NCBI GenBank assembly: GCA_017502875.1
Contig: JAFVUF010000003.1
Span: forward strand, 1 to 52,424
Length of the DNA: 52,424 bases
Source of the DNA: Clostridia bacterium
GTDB lineage: Bacteria; Bacillota; Clostridia; Oscillospirales; CAG-272
Direction of reading: 5' to 3'
The notes below the pieces were generated by a model, which worked only from the letters and a program-made list of their open reading frames with translations, made no database searches and was not told the DNA's origin. Below are positions 21,409 to 30,942 of the stretch, piece after piece. A program made the translations under genes and the position numbers. Position 1 is the first letter of the stretch; every line of letters begins with the position of its first letter.

Positions 21409-22815
21409 ATGAACGAAAATTTCAATTTACTAACCGTACAGAACGCGCTTGACTACGTTTTCAAGGACGCCTCGCTTATTAAGACCGCCTTCGTACATAA
21501 ATCCTACGAGGCGAAGGGCGAGGAAAATAACGTAAGTCTCGCGTTTCTCGGAAAGCAGCTGCTCTCCTTCGTTCTGTGCGACTATATTACGTCAAGACTT
21601 CCCTATTCTGACGAAAAGCAGCTTTCTTATCAGACCGAAAGCTACCTTTCAGCTCTGAATACGGACGGCTATATAAAGGAAAAGGGGCTTAGCCGCTTCG
21701 TTATGCTTTCCGCTATAAACGAGCCTATGCGCGACACGTCCACGCTCGGCAAAGAGATATTCTACGCCATAGTCGCGGCTATCTACCGAGACGGAGGTCT
21801 GCCCTCTCTTAAAGGCTTTCTTATGCCTATCATTCGGGCTTGCGGCGGCGATACCCACTATCAGCCGACAACCGAGGGTAAGATAATTACAGGCGCGGAC
21901 GAAGGCTCTGACGGCGCTCCGCATATAAAAAACGAGCGTCTGAGACGCCCCGCAAAAAGCGGCTCAATAGGCTTTTCAAAGGCGGAAACCGTTAATAATG
22001 AAGCCGTAAAAAAAGCAGAGCCTACTAAAAAAGAAAAAAACATATCAAAGCTATTAAAGAAAAAAGAAGACGTTGGCAAGGCGTTACGGGAAAAGCCTCA
22101 AAAAAAGGCTAAAAAGGAAGAAATCACCTCTATTCCCGAGCGAGAGGAAGCGCCAAGGCAAGAAAGAAAATTCATTCGCGACCCATTCGCGCCCGTAAAG
22201 CTCTCTGACGAGCTTCGTAACTTTAAGCCGAAAAAGCCTTCAAAATACGAGGAAAAGTCCGCAATGCCCGAAAAGCCGCTTAGAGAGCCTACGCCGTCCG
22301 CCGTTACGCAAAACGACGACGCAAACTACAAATCGCTCCTTCAGGAGTACGTTCAAAAGAATATTCGCTCGTCAAACGTTCTTCTTAAATACGGGGTAAC
22401 TCAGGTTGGCAGAGGTAAATGGCGCGCTGAGATAAAGCTTCAGGAGCATTCACTCGCGAAAGGCGAGGGAGACAGCAAAAAGGAAGCCGAAAAGGCTGCC
22501 GCAAGGCTTGCCTATCAGGCTATATGCGATAAGAGTACAAGCGAGCATAAGTGGTTCGCTTCGCTCGGAAACGGCTCTTTTACGGTAAACGAGCCCTCCT
22601 CCGACTACGTTTCAAAAATCAATCAGCATTTCCAGAGGCTTAATCGCTGCTCAAACGTTCCCGTTGCGTATGAAAAAAAGAATTCGGGAAAACGAAAGGA
22701 ATTCCTCGTTTCCGTTGTATTCGACGGAAAGGAAATAGCTGAGGGCAGAGCAAGCACGCTTAAAGAAGCAAAGCAGAACGCGGCTAAGGTCGCCTGCGAG
22801 AAATTAGGAATATAA
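21409..22815 (+). CDS. RNase III-like pseudoenzyme with two dsRNA-binding domains
   Basis: 468 residues. Residues 10-145 align colinearly with the catalytic domain of the neighbouring Rnc: VFKDASLIKTAFVHKSY, LAFLGKQLLSF and IFYAIVAAIYRDGG match YSFENKGLLSEALTHSSY, LEFLGDSVLEI and AFEALLGAIYLDSG. The metal-binding acids are gone: Rnc Glu48, Glu51, Asp55 and Glu127 correspond to Val42, Ala45, Lys49 and Tyr119. A Lys/Glu/Pro-rich linker (150-305) follows. Two dsRBD-like units complete the protein (about 306-373, ending GDSKKEAEKAAARLAYQAI, and 399-466, ending ASTLKEAKQNAAKVACEKL). It lies 2 bp before rnc. A non-catalytic RNA-binding or Rnc-partner role is inferred. I do not recognise a named family. 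Confidence 0.85.
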   Translation: MNENFNLLTVQNALDYVFKDASLIKTAFVHKSYEAKGEENNVSLAFLGKQLLSFVLCDYITSRLPYSDEKQLSYQTESYLSALNTDGYIKEKGLSRFVMLSAINEPMRDTSTLGKEIFYAIVAAIYRDGGLPSLKGFLMPIIRACGGDTHYQPTTEGKIITGADEGSDGAPHIKNERLRRPAKSGSIGFSKAETVNNEAVKKAEPTKKEKNISKLLKKKEDVGKALREKPQKKAKKEEITSIPEREEAPRQERKFIRDPFAPVKLSDELRNFKPKKPSKYEEKSAMPEKPLREPTPSAVTQNDDANYKSLLQEYVQKNIRSSNVLLKYGVTQVGRGKWRAEIKLQEHSLAKGEGDSKKEAEKAAARLAYQAICDKSTSEHKWFASLGNGSFTVNEPSSDYVSKINQHFQRLNRCSNVPVAYEKKNSGKRKEFLVSVVFDGKEIAEGRASTLKEAKQNAAKVACEKLGI

Positions 22816-22817
22816 AA

Positions 22818-23531
22818 ATGTCAAACGGTAAAAATTTATGTACGCTTGAGCAAAAGCTCGGATATTCCTTTGAAAACAAGGGGCTGCTTTCCGAGGCGCT
22901 CACTCATTCCTCGTACGCAAACGAGCTTATGCAAAGAAATATCCCCTCAAGGTCTAACGAAAGACTTGAGTTTCTTGGAGACTCGGTGCTTGAAATTATA
23001 GCCAGCACCTATCTTTTCGAAAGCTACGCCGACGTTCCGGAGGGTGAGCTTACCAAGATACGCTCCGAAATAATCTGCACCGACGCCCTCTGCGATTACG
23101 CAAAGGAGATAGGACTCGGCGACTATCTGCTTCTCGGAAACGGCGAAAGAAAGTACGACGGCAAAAACAAGCCCACAACACTTGAAAACGCCTTCGAGGC
23201 TCTGCTCGGCGCAATTTATCTGGACAGCGGCTGTACGCTTGAAAGGGTTCGTGATTTCGCTATCCCCTACATCTCAAAAAGAGCTAAGGAAGCGGAAATA
23301 GACTCCACTGATTATAAGTCCGAGCTTCAGCAGATAATCCAGCAGACTCCAGGTGAAACGCTCAGCTATGAGGTTACCGACAGAGTAGGCCCAGATAACG
23401 CTCCGACGTTTACCGTAGCGGCGCTGCTCAACAGTAACGTTATCGGTACGGGTACAGGTCATTCAAAGCGCAAGGCGGAGCAGAATGCCGCTAAAAACGC
23501 GCTTACAAGGTTCTTTAAAAAGAGCTACTGA
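22818..23531 (+). CDS. rnc: Ribonuclease III
   Basis: 237 residues with the full signature NERLEFLGDSVLE (Glu48, Glu51, Asp55), ENAFEALLGAIYLD (Glu127), and a C-terminal dsRBD (about 165-234, with GTGHSKRKAEQNAAKNAL). It cleaves double-stranded RNA in rRNA and mRNA processing. One oddity: the residue corresponding to the metal-ligand Asp114 of E. coli is Asn124 here. It starts 2 bp after the pseudoenzyme gene and precedes the radical SAM gene and smc. Confidence 0.95.
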   Translation: MSNGKNLCTLEQKLGYSFENKGLLSEALTHSSYANELMQRNIPSRSNERLEFLGDSVLEIIASTYLFESYADVPEGELTKIRSEIICTDALCDYAKEIGLGDYLLLGNGERKYDGKNKPTTLENAFEALLGAIYLDSGCTLERVRDFAIPYISKRAKEAEIDSTDYKSELQQIIQQTPGETLSYEVTDRVGPDNAPTFTVAALLNSNVIGTGTGHSKRKAEQNAAKNALTRFFKKSY

Positions 23532-23535
23532 GAAT

Positions 23536-24549
23536 ATGAAAAAACACGTTAATATTCCCGTTTTTATTCCGCATTACGGTTGTCCTAACGCCTGCGTTTT
23601 CTGCAACCAGAAAAAGATAACCGGAAAGCCCTGCTACGATAAAAACGAGGTCGTAGCGGAAATCGAGGACGCGCTGAAAACTGTTGACACGGATAACACC
23701 GAGGTCGAGCTTGCCTTCTTCGGCGGCAGCTTCACCGCTATTCCCGAAAACGAAATGCTGGGTCTGTTGGAGGTCTCGGATATCTTCCTGAAAAGAGGAC
23801 AAATAAACAGTGTAAGGCTCTCTACCCGTCCCGACGCTATAACGCCTTATATCCTTGATATTCTGAAAGCTCACGGCGTAAAAACGATTGAGCTTGGGCT
23901 TCAGAGCTTCTCGGACAAGGTGCTTTGCGCCTCTAAACGGGGGCATACCGCGTCTCAGTCGGCTTCAGCCTGCAAGCTTATAAAGGAGTACGGCTTTACG
24001 CTTATCGGTCAGATGATGGCGGGACTTCCCTGCTCCACTGTTTCAGACGAGCTTTACACGGCGAATATGATTTGCTCGCTCGGCTGCGACGGCGCGAGAA
24101 TTTATCCTACGGTTGTATTCCCGGATACCGAGCTTATGAGAATGCAGGAGGCGGGTGAGTATACGCCGCTTTCAACCGAAGACGCCGTTATGCGTACCGC
24201 GGAAATACTGAAAATATTTATTGATAACGGTATTCCCGTTATCAGAATAGGGCTCTGCTCAAACGAGACGTTAAGCGACCAAAGATACGCCGAAAGCTAT
24301 CACCCCTCTGTCGGTGAGCTTGCGCTTAACCGTTACTATCTTATGAAAATGACCGATATGCTATCTAAAAGCCCCGACACTTGCGGTAAAACAGCTCTGT
24401 TTTACGTTTCAAGGGGTAAAATAAGCCAGGCGGTAGGTCAAAAAAGAGCAAACGTCCTTGCTCTTATCAAGCGATTTTCGCTTAGGGACGTAAAGATAAA
24501 GGAAAAAGATGAATTAAGGGCGTTTTCGCTCTTGCTCGATATAAAGTAA
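23536..24549 (+). CDS. Radical SAM protein, Elp3-like
   Basis: 337 residues from the ATG at 23536; the open frame that begins at 23485 inside rnc is unlikely to be used. The cluster motif is Cys16-x3-Cys20-x2-Cys23 in HYGCPNACVFCNQ. FFGGSFTA, STRPDAI, ELGLQSFSDKVL and GLPCSTVSDELYTANM follow, as in Elp3/HemN-type radical SAM enzymes. The Elp3 acetyltransferase half is missing. Genes of this type often lie between rnc and smc in Clostridia. Substrate unknown; tRNA modification is possible. Confidence 0.87.
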   Translation: MKKHVNIPVFIPHYGCPNACVFCNQKKITGKPCYDKNEVVAEIEDALKTVDTDNTEVELAFFGGSFTAIPENEMLGLLEVSDIFLKRGQINSVRLSTRPDAITPYILDILKAHGVKTIELGLQSFSDKVLCASKRGHTASQSASACKLIKEYGFTLIGQMMAGLPCSTVSDELYTANMICSLGCDGARIYPTVVFPDTELMRMQEAGEYTPLSTEDAVMRTAEILKIFIDNGIPVIRIGLCSNETLSDQRYAESYHPSVGELALNRYYLMKMTDMLSKSPDTCGKTALFYVSRGKISQAVGQKRANVLALIKRFSLRDVKIKEKDELRAFSLLLDIK

Positions 24550-24565
24550 AAGAAAGGAAGTACAT

Positions 24566-27500
24566 ATGCGTTTAATCTCACTTGAGCTACATGGGTTCAA
24601 ATCCTTTCCCGACAAAACGCTGCTTAAATTCGCTCCCGGTGTAACAACTGTCGTTGGACCTAACGGAAGCGGTAAAAGTAACATTTCCGACGCTGTGCGA
24701 TGGGTTCTCGGAGAGCTGTCCACCAAGAGCATTCGAGGAAGCAAGATGGAGGACGTCGTTTTCAGCGGCGCTGACTCTCGTAAGCCTATGTCCTTTGCCG
24801 AGGTCTCCATAACCTTTGACAACCGTGAGGAAGCAGGCTTTTCCCGTCTTGCGAGCGACTACGACGAGGTTACCGTTACACGCCGATACAACAGAAACGG
24901 CTCCAGCGAATATATGATAAACCGCCGTCCCGCACGCCGTCAGGATATTCTTACGCTCTTTATGAATACCGGTGTCGGACGCGACGGCTACTCTATCGTA
25001 AGCCAGGGTAAAGCAGCGGAGATAATTTCCCAAAAGAGCGACGAGCGCCGTAACGTTTTCGAGGAAGCGGCTGGTATATCCAAATACCGCTACCAGAAAA
25101 CCGACGCTGAAAAGAAGCTCGCCGAAACCTCCCTTAACTGCGAGCGTTTAGCGGATATTCTTGCCGAAAAGAAGCATACGCTTCACCGCCTTGAAAGAGA
25201 CGCCGAGAAGGCAAGGCAGTTTATTGAGGTTTACGAAAAGAAAAAGGAAGCTGACGTTTCCCTCTCCGTTTACGATATAAGCTGCACAAAATCCGAGCTT
25301 TCCGAAAAAAAGGAGAAGTTTGAGGTTCTGGCAAGGTCTCTTAATATCGCGGACAACGAGATAACCGACGATAATAACGAGTACGAAAGACTCGATATTG
25401 AGAAAAACAGGGTTAAAGAGAAATCCTCAGCTCTTACGGGTAAAATCGAGGATATGGCAAACGACCGCTATTCAAGCGATACGAGAGTTCAGGTCTTGAA
25501 AAACGACCTTGAGCATCTTACCAAGAACATTTCCGCCACCAAGGAAAAGCTAAGTGAGCTGAGCGAGGCGTTAAAAGAATACAACGCAAGCGCTGACAAG
25601 GCAAGCGAGGCGCTTACCGCCGTAAGAGGCGAGCACGACGCCCGCAACGCAGAAAACGATAAATTAGCCGCCTCTCTTGAAGCAATGAAGGCTGATATGG
25701 ACAAGCTGGAGCTTGATATTGAGGCGGAGCTGGAGCTGAGCGATACCTTAAACGATAAGCTCTCCCGTCTTCGCATTGCTGGAGCTGAGCTTGAGGGCTC
25801 GGAAAGCTCAAGCGTTAGCCGCAGAGCCGAGCTTGAAAAGGAAATCGAGGACACCAAGCGCTCCACTGAGACGAGCAGAAGCGGTATGGAGCAGTATAAG
25901 CGCCGTATGGACGATTATACCGCCAAATCCGACAAGCTTAAAGCTATTGAGGAGCAAAACAATGCGGAAGCTGACAGGCTCAGACGTGAGCAGGAGGAGC
26001 TTAACCAAAAGATAGTTACCTACGCCTCCGACATCAGAGACGTCCGCACACGTATTGATAGCCTTCGCCGTATGGAGGAGCTGTTTGAGGGATATCCTCA
26101 CAGCGTTTCCGCCCTTATGAGCGCTTCAAAGGCTGGAAAAATAAAGGGTATAATCGGTCCTCTTTCTCATATCTTTTCGGTAAAGGGAGACCTTTCGCTC
26201 GCTATCGAGACGGCGCTCGGCGCAAATATCCAGAATATCGTTACCGAAACGGACGAGGCGGCAAAATCCGCTATACTTTGGTTAAAGCAGAATAACGCCG
26301 GACGTGCCACCTTCTACCCTCTCAACACAATGCAGGTAACTCCCCTCGCCGTAAACGAGGCGGAGCTTAAAAAGCACAAGGGCTATATCGGTATAGCCTC
26401 CGAGCTTATAGAGTACGACGCTAAGTTCGACAGAGTAATAAAAAATCTGCTCGGCAGAACGCTGGTGTTCGATAACATAGACAACGCAAACGCAACGTCC
26501 AAAGCCTACGGCTACCGCATAAGGATAGTAACTAAGGACGGACAGCTCATAAACGCCGGCGGTTCCTTTACGGGCGGCGCGGCAAAGCGTGAGTCAGGCG
26601 TACTCAACCGAGCCGCTACCATAGAAAAGCTCAGCGCCGACAGACTCAAGCTTGAGGGCGAAAAGAAAATCGCGGAGGATAAGCACGAGGAGGTTACCGA
26701 GAAGCTCGGCGAGCTGCTTACAAGGTCTCAGGACAACCAAAGCAAGCTTAAAATAATCTCTTCTCTGTACCAGGCTGACCTTACCCACTACACCGCGTTT
26801 GAGGCTCAGCTTAACACCGTAAACGAGAATATCGCAAAGCTGGAGGAGCAGCTTGCCGATATCGACAGCAGCGAAAACAGATTAAAGGCTGAAAAGGAGC
26901 GCATCGCTTCTGAAATCGAGGACGTAAAGCTCTCGCTCGAAAAATGCGAAATGGCAAGAGTCGAAAAAACTGAAAAGCGCGCCCAAATGCGCGCTCAGTA
27001 CGACGAAAAAACGGGCGTTTACAACAAAGCGCTTATAGATATCGCGGGACTTAAAAAGGACGTTGACGCGGCAATGCGCGAGCTTGAGCTTCGAATTGAG
27101 GCTAAGACCGCGTGTGAAGCTCAGATAGACAGCGCAAAGCAGTCTATTGAAAACGACAACGAGTCCATAAGGTTAAAGAACGAGGAAATCGTACGCCACG
27201 CCTCTCAGACTCAGGCATTCGCTGACACCATTGCTGAAATGACCGCTGAAAGAGATGAGGCGGAAAAGCTCGGAAACGAAATCGAAAGCAAGATGTCGGC
27301 GCTCAAAAAGCAGATAACCGACAAGATGAGCGCAAGAGAGTCGCTTTCAAACGAATACACAAAGATTGAAGGCCGTATTGAAAATCTCACCGAGGCAGTC
27401 GACAGCAGAATCGCTTACCTTCTCGAAGAATATAAGCTTACCTTCTCTGACGCCGAGGCGCTTAACTACCCTGCCGTTACAAGTGAAAACCGCAAGGAGA

Positions 27501-28165
27501 TCGAGCAGACGCTCACCGAGCTAAAGGAGCAGCTCCGCAAGGTCGGTAACGTTGACCCGAATTCTATCGAGGAGTATAAGGTAGCGAAGGTCGAATACGA
27601 CGATATGAGCGTTCAGTTCGACGATCTTACCAAATCCAGAGAGGAATTCGAAAACACCATTGAAATCCTTGAACGTGAGATGACTACCAAGTTTGTGGAG
27701 GTAATGGCGGAGATAAACATAGCATTCAAGCGTGTTTTCCGTGAGCTGTTCGGCGGCGGAAACGCCGAGCTGGTGCTTACTGACCCCGATGACGTTCTCC
27801 ACTGCGGTATCGACATAAACGTCGCCCCTCCCGGAAAGATAATCAAGAATCTTTCGCTTCTTTCGGGTGGTGAGCAGGCGTTCATCAGTATCGCTCTGTT
27901 CTTTGCTATCCTCCACGTTAACCCCTCCCCCTTCTGTATCTTCGACGAGATAGAGGCGGCGCTTGACGAGGTAAACGTAGCGATGTTCGCAAACTACATA
28001 AAGAAATACTCCGACAAGACTCAGTTCATAACCATCACTCACCGCCGCGGCACAATGGAGGTCGCTGACACGCTTTACGGTGTTACCATGGCGGAAAGAG
28101 GTATCTCAAAGGTTCTCACCCTCAACGTAAACGAGGTTGAGTCCAAGCTCGGAGTAAAGCTGTAA
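24566..28165 (+). CDS. smc: Chromosome segregation protein SMC
   Basis: 1199 residues. Walker A is GPNGSGKSN (31-39). Long coiled coils flank a hinge near residues 505-680 (VSALMSASKAGKIKGIIGPL, then NAGGSFTGGAAKRESGVLN). The C-terminal head has the signature SGGEQAFISIALFFAIL near 1100 and Walker B FCIFDEIEAALDEVN. The signature usually reads SGGEKAL or SGGERAL, so GGEQAF is a departure. SMC with ScpAB compacts and aligns chromosomes. AAAGGAAG precedes the ATG. Confidence 0.96.
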   Translation: MRLISLELHGFKSFPDKTLLKFAPGVTTVVGPNGSGKSNISDAVRWVLGELSTKSIRGSKMEDVVFSGADSRKPMSFAEVSITFDNREEAGFSRLASDYDEVTVTRRYNRNGSSEYMINRRPARRQDILTLFMNTGVGRDGYSIVSQGKAAEIISQKSDERRNVFEEAAGISKYRYQKTDAEKKLAETSLNCERLADILAEKKHTLHRLERDAEKARQFIEVYEKKKEADVSLSVYDISCTKSELSEKKEKFEVLARSLNIADNEITDDNNEYERLDIEKNRVKEKSSALTGKIEDMANDRYSSDTRVQVLKNDLEHLTKNISATKEKLSELSEALKEYNASADKASEALTAVRGEHDARNAENDKLAASLEAMKADMDKLELDIEAELELSDTLNDKLSRLRIAGAELEGSESSSVSRRAELEKEIEDTKRSTETSRSGMEQYKRRMDDYTAKSDKLKAIEEQNNAEADRLRREQEELNQKIVTYASDIRDVRTRIDSLRRMEELFEGYPHSVSALMSASKAGKIKGIIGPLSHIFSVKGDLSLAIETALGANIQNIVTETDEAAKSAILWLKQNNAGRATFYPLNTMQVTPLAVNEAELKKHKGYIGIASELIEYDAKFDRVIKNLLGRTLVFDNIDNANATSKAYGYRIRIVTKDGQLINAGGSFTGGAAKRESGVLNRAATIEKLSADRLKLEGEKKIAEDKHEEVTEKLGELLTRSQDNQSKLKIISSLYQADLTHYTAFEAQLNTVNENIAKLEEQLADIDSSENRLKAEKERIASEIEDVKLSLEKCEMARVEKTEKRAQMRAQYDEKTGVYNKALIDIAGLKKDVDAAMRELELRIEAKTACEAQIDSAKQSIENDNESIRLKNEEIVRHASQTQAFADTIAEMTAERDEAEKLGNEIESKMSALKKQITDKMSARESLSNEYTKIEGRIENLTEAVDSRIAYLLEEYKLTFSDAEALNYPAVTSENRKEIEQTLTELKEQLRKVGNVDPNSIEEYKVAKVEYDDMSVQFDDLTKSREEFENTIEILEREMTTKFVEVMAEINIAFKRVFRELFGGGNAELVLTDPDDVLHCGIDINVAPPGKIIKNLSLLSGGEQAFISIALFFAILHVNPSPFCIFDEIEAALDEVNVAMFANYIKKYSDKTQFITITHRRGTMEVADTLYGVTMAERGISKVLTLNVNEVESKLGVKL

Positions 28166-28182
28166 TTTAAGGAATTATTACT

Positions 28183-29088
28183 ATGGGATTTTTTGATAAG
28201 CTTAAAAAAGGTCTTCAAAAGACCAAAAACGCTATTAGCGCGCAGATGGATTCCCTTTTCAAGTCCTTCGTCGCTATCGACGAGGATATGCTTGAAGAAC
28301 TGGAAGAAATACTCATCGCAAGCGACGTGGGAGCTGTAACGGCTTCCGAAATAATCGAGCGCCTGCGCGATGTTATAGCTACAGAGGGACTTACCGAGGC
28401 GTCTCAGGCTAAAAAGGCTCTGTCCGATATACTCGTCGAAACCATCGGCGAGGGCGAGCCTCTGCGTCTGGACACTAAGCCCTCAGTTATTCTCGTTATT
28501 GGCGTTAACGGAGTTGGCAAGACAACCACTATCGCAAAAATAGCAAATCACCTTGTTTCAAAGAAGAAAAAGATTATGCTTGCCGCGGGAGATACCTTCC
28601 GTGCCGGCGCTATCGAGCAGCTTCAGATATGGGCTGACAGAGTTGGCGCTGATATAGTTAAGCACACCGAGGGCTCAGACCCCGCAGCCGTCGTTTTCGA
28701 CGCAATCAGCGCCGCTAAAAACAGAGGAAGCGACGTTCTTATCGTCGATACCGCAGGCAGACTTCATAATAAGAAGAACCTTATGGACGAGCTTGCAAAG
28801 ATTAACCGAGTTATCGGCAGAGAATTGCCAGACGCTTCAAGAGAGACGCTTCTTGTTCTGGACGCAACAACCGGTCAGAACGCCGTAAATCAGGCAAAGG
28901 AGTTTAAAAACGCCGCCTCTATCACGGGGCTTGTGCTGACTAAGCTTGACGGAAGCGCAAAGGGCGGTATCGTCTTCTCTATCAAGAAAGAGCTTGGTCT
29001 GCCTATTAAGTATATAGGCGTTGGCGAAAAGGCTGACGATATGGAGCCGTTTGACGCCAAGGATTTTGTTCGCGCTCTATTCGATTAA
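28183..29088 (+). CDS. ftsY: Signal recognition particle receptor FtsY
   Basis: 301 residues, with N and G domains only and no long acidic A domain, as is common in Gram-positives. GTPase motifs are GVNGVGKT (107-114), DTFRAGAIEQLQIW, VDTAGRLHNKKNLM and TKLDGSAKGG. It docks ribosome-SRP complexes at the membrane. It follows smc by 17 bp, the usual order in Firmicutes. Confidence 0.96.
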   Translation: MGFFDKLKKGLQKTKNAISAQMDSLFKSFVAIDEDMLEELEEILIASDVGAVTASEIIERLRDVIATEGLTEASQAKKALSDILVETIGEGEPLRLDTKPSVILVIGVNGVGKTTTIAKIANHLVSKKKKIMLAAGDTFRAGAIEQLQIWADRVGADIVKHTEGSDPAAVVFDAISAAKNRGSDVLIVDTAGRLHNKKNLMDELAKINRVIGRELPDASRETLLVLDATTGQNAVNQAKEFKNAASITGLVLTKLDGSAKGGIVFSIKKELGLPIKYIGVGEKADDMEPFDAKDFVRALFD

Positions 29089-29099
29089 AGGAGCAAAAA

Positions 29100-29690
29100 A
29101 TGAATATAATTTTAGCTACACACAATAAAAACAAGGTCGTGGAAATGCAAAATGCGCTTTCAGAGCTTTTCCCCGACGTTGTCGTTATGACCGCAACCGA
29201 GGCAGGCTTTACCGATGATATTGAGGAAAACGGCGCTACCTTTGAGGAAAACGCGCTAATAAAAGCTCGCGCGGTCAGCAAAAAAGGCTATATTTCGGTG
29301 GCCGACGACTCAGGTCTGTGCGTACGCGCGCTGAACGACGAGCCGGGCATATACTCCGCAAGATATGCGGGAGAGCCGAAAAGCGATGAAAAAAATAACG
29401 CTCTGCTGCTTGCCAACCTTAGCGGCAAGAATGACAGAAGCGCGTATTTCGTAAGCGCTATCGCTTGCGTGCTTCCAAGCGGAGAGGAATTCACCGTTAG
29501 AGGTGTAGCCGAGGGTGTTATGCTTACTGAGCAAAAGGGCGAGGGTGGCTTTGGGTACGACCCGCTGTTCTTCTTCCCTCCTCTTAACAAGACCTTTGCA
29601 GAGCTTACCACCGAGGAAAAAAACAAGGTGAGCCACAGAGGTAACGCCATTCGCCTATTCGCAAACGAGCTTTCAAAAAGATTTAAGTAA
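29100..29690 (+). CDS. rdgB: Non-canonical purine NTP pyrophosphatase (RdgB/HAM1)
   Basis: 196 residues. ILATHNKNKVVEMQ, VADDSGLCVRALNDEPGIYSARY, GGFGYDPLFFFP and the C-terminal SHRGNAI are the family motifs. It hydrolyses ITP, XTP and dITP to the monophosphate and so keeps deaminated purines out of nucleic acids. AAAGGAG lies immediately upstream, 11 bp after ftsY. Confidence 0.95.
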   Translation: MNIILATHNKNKVVEMQNALSELFPDVVVMTATEAGFTDDIEENGATFEENALIKARAVSKKGYISVADDSGLCVRALNDEPGIYSARYAGEPKSDEKNNALLLANLSGKNDRSAYFVSAIACVLPSGEEFTVRGVAEGVMLTEQKGEGGFGYDPLFFFPPLNKTFAELTTEEKNKVSHRGNAIRLFANELSKRFK

Positions 29691-29706
29691 ACGGAGATAA
29701 AATACA

Positions 29707-30330
29707 GTGTTTGAGCTTGCTATCTACGGCGGAACCTTCGCTCCCGTTCACAACGGGCACGTCATAGCCGCCAAAGCATTTTTTGAGGCGGTAAACCCCG
29801 ATAAGCTTCTTATTATCCCTACGCTTATCCCGCCCCACAAGCAGATAACCTTTCATGACGAGCCGCTTGACCGTCTTGAAATGCTTAAACTTGCCTTTCA
29901 AGACGAGCCACTGTTTAGTAAAAAGATATTTATCTCGGACTATGAGCTTAACTCACCTCCTCCGAGCTATACGGTAAACACTTTAAGGCATTTCCAAAAA
30001 GATGATCAGCGCATCACTTTCCTTGTCGGAACAGATATGTTCCTGACGTTAGACGAATGGAAGGAGCCTGAGGAAATATTCAGACTTTGCAGAATAGCGC
30101 TGATGAAGCGAGAAAGTGAAATAAGTGATATTTCAGCATATATTGACAAAAAGCTTTCGATTTATCGCAATAAGTATGACGCGGATATAATCATCATCAA
30201 CCACCAGCCCATAGAGATAAGCTCATCGGATATACGGAACGGTGATGATAAAACCCGCAAGAAATATCTACCGAAGTCAGTTTACGACTATATAAAGGAG
30301 CGAGGAATTTATGAAAATAACGGAAAATGA
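29707..30330 (+). CDS. nadD: Nicotinate-nucleotide adenylyltransferase, GTG start
   Basis: 207 residues from GTG 29707, with CGGAG 10 nt upstream. The first residues (ELAIYGGTFAPVHNGH) are the start of the nucleotidyltransferase fold with its HxGH motif. ISSSDIRNG near the C-terminus is the second motif. The enzyme makes deamido-NAD from nicotinate mononucleotide. Its coding end overlaps yqeK by 20 bp. Confidence 0.95.
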   Translation: MFELAIYGGTFAPVHNGHVIAAKAFFEAVNPDKLLIIPTLIPPHKQITFHDEPLDRLEMLKLAFQDEPLFSKKIFISDYELNSPPPSYTVNTLRHFQKDDQRITFLVGTDMFLTLDEWKEPEEIFRLCRIALMKRESEISDISAYIDKKLSIYRNKYDADIIIINHQPIEISSSDIRNGDDKTRKKYLPKSVYDYIKERGIYENNGK

Positions 30331-30925
30331 TCTTATTTTTCTTCGTTCCGAGCTACAAAAGCATATAAGCGGCAAACGTCTTGCTCATTCACTTGCGGTC
30401 GAGACTGAGGCAATGGCTCTCGGAAAGCTTTTCGGCTTTTCCGAGGAAATACTGCTAAAGCTAAGGTGCGCGGCTATACTCCACGATATCACCAAGGCAA
30501 AAAATACCGATGAGCAGATACGTCTCTGCAAGGAATTCGGTCTGCCTGTAAGCGACGATGATATTATGAGCCCAAAGGTTTTTCATTCTCTCACCGGCGC
30601 TCACGTAGCCGCCAAGCTTTATCCGCAGTACGTTGACAGCGAGATTTTTAACGCCATTAAATATCACACAACAGGCAGAGCTGATATGTCGGTGTTTGAA
30701 AAGCTGATATATCTTGCCGACTATATTGAGGAAACGAGAGATTTTCCAGACTGCGTTGAGCTCAGAAGATATTTTTATTCCGCTGAGCCTACTAAGGAGC
30801 ATCTTGACCGCACGCTTCTTCTCTCGTTTGATATGACTGTTCGCAATCTTCTTAATGAGGGCTGCGCTATCCACAGAGCCACGGTTGAAGCGAGAAACTT
30901 CCTCGTTGCAAGCATAAATAAATAA
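30311..30925 (+). CDS. yqeK: HD-domain hydrolase YqeK (diadenosine tetraphosphatase type)
   Basis: 204 residues with the metal-binding HD set: His26, His58-Asp59 (AAILHDITKAK), His92, His98 and Asp137 (YLADYIE). This matches YqeK, a symmetrical Ap4A hydrolase. In Firmicutes it stands between nadD and rsfS, as here. GAGGAATTT precedes the ATG inside the nadD end. Confidence 0.92.
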   Translation: MKITENDLIFLRSELQKHISGKRLAHSLAVETEAMALGKLFGFSEEILLKLRCAAILHDITKAKNTDEQIRLCKEFGLPVSDDDIMSPKVFHSLTGAHVAAKLYPQYVDSEIFNAIKYHTTGRADMSVFEKLIYLADYIEETRDFPDCVELRRYFYSAEPTKEHLDRTLLLSFDMTVRNLLNEGCAIHRATVEARNFLVASINK

Positions 30926-30942
30926 AATCAAGGAACAAAGCA

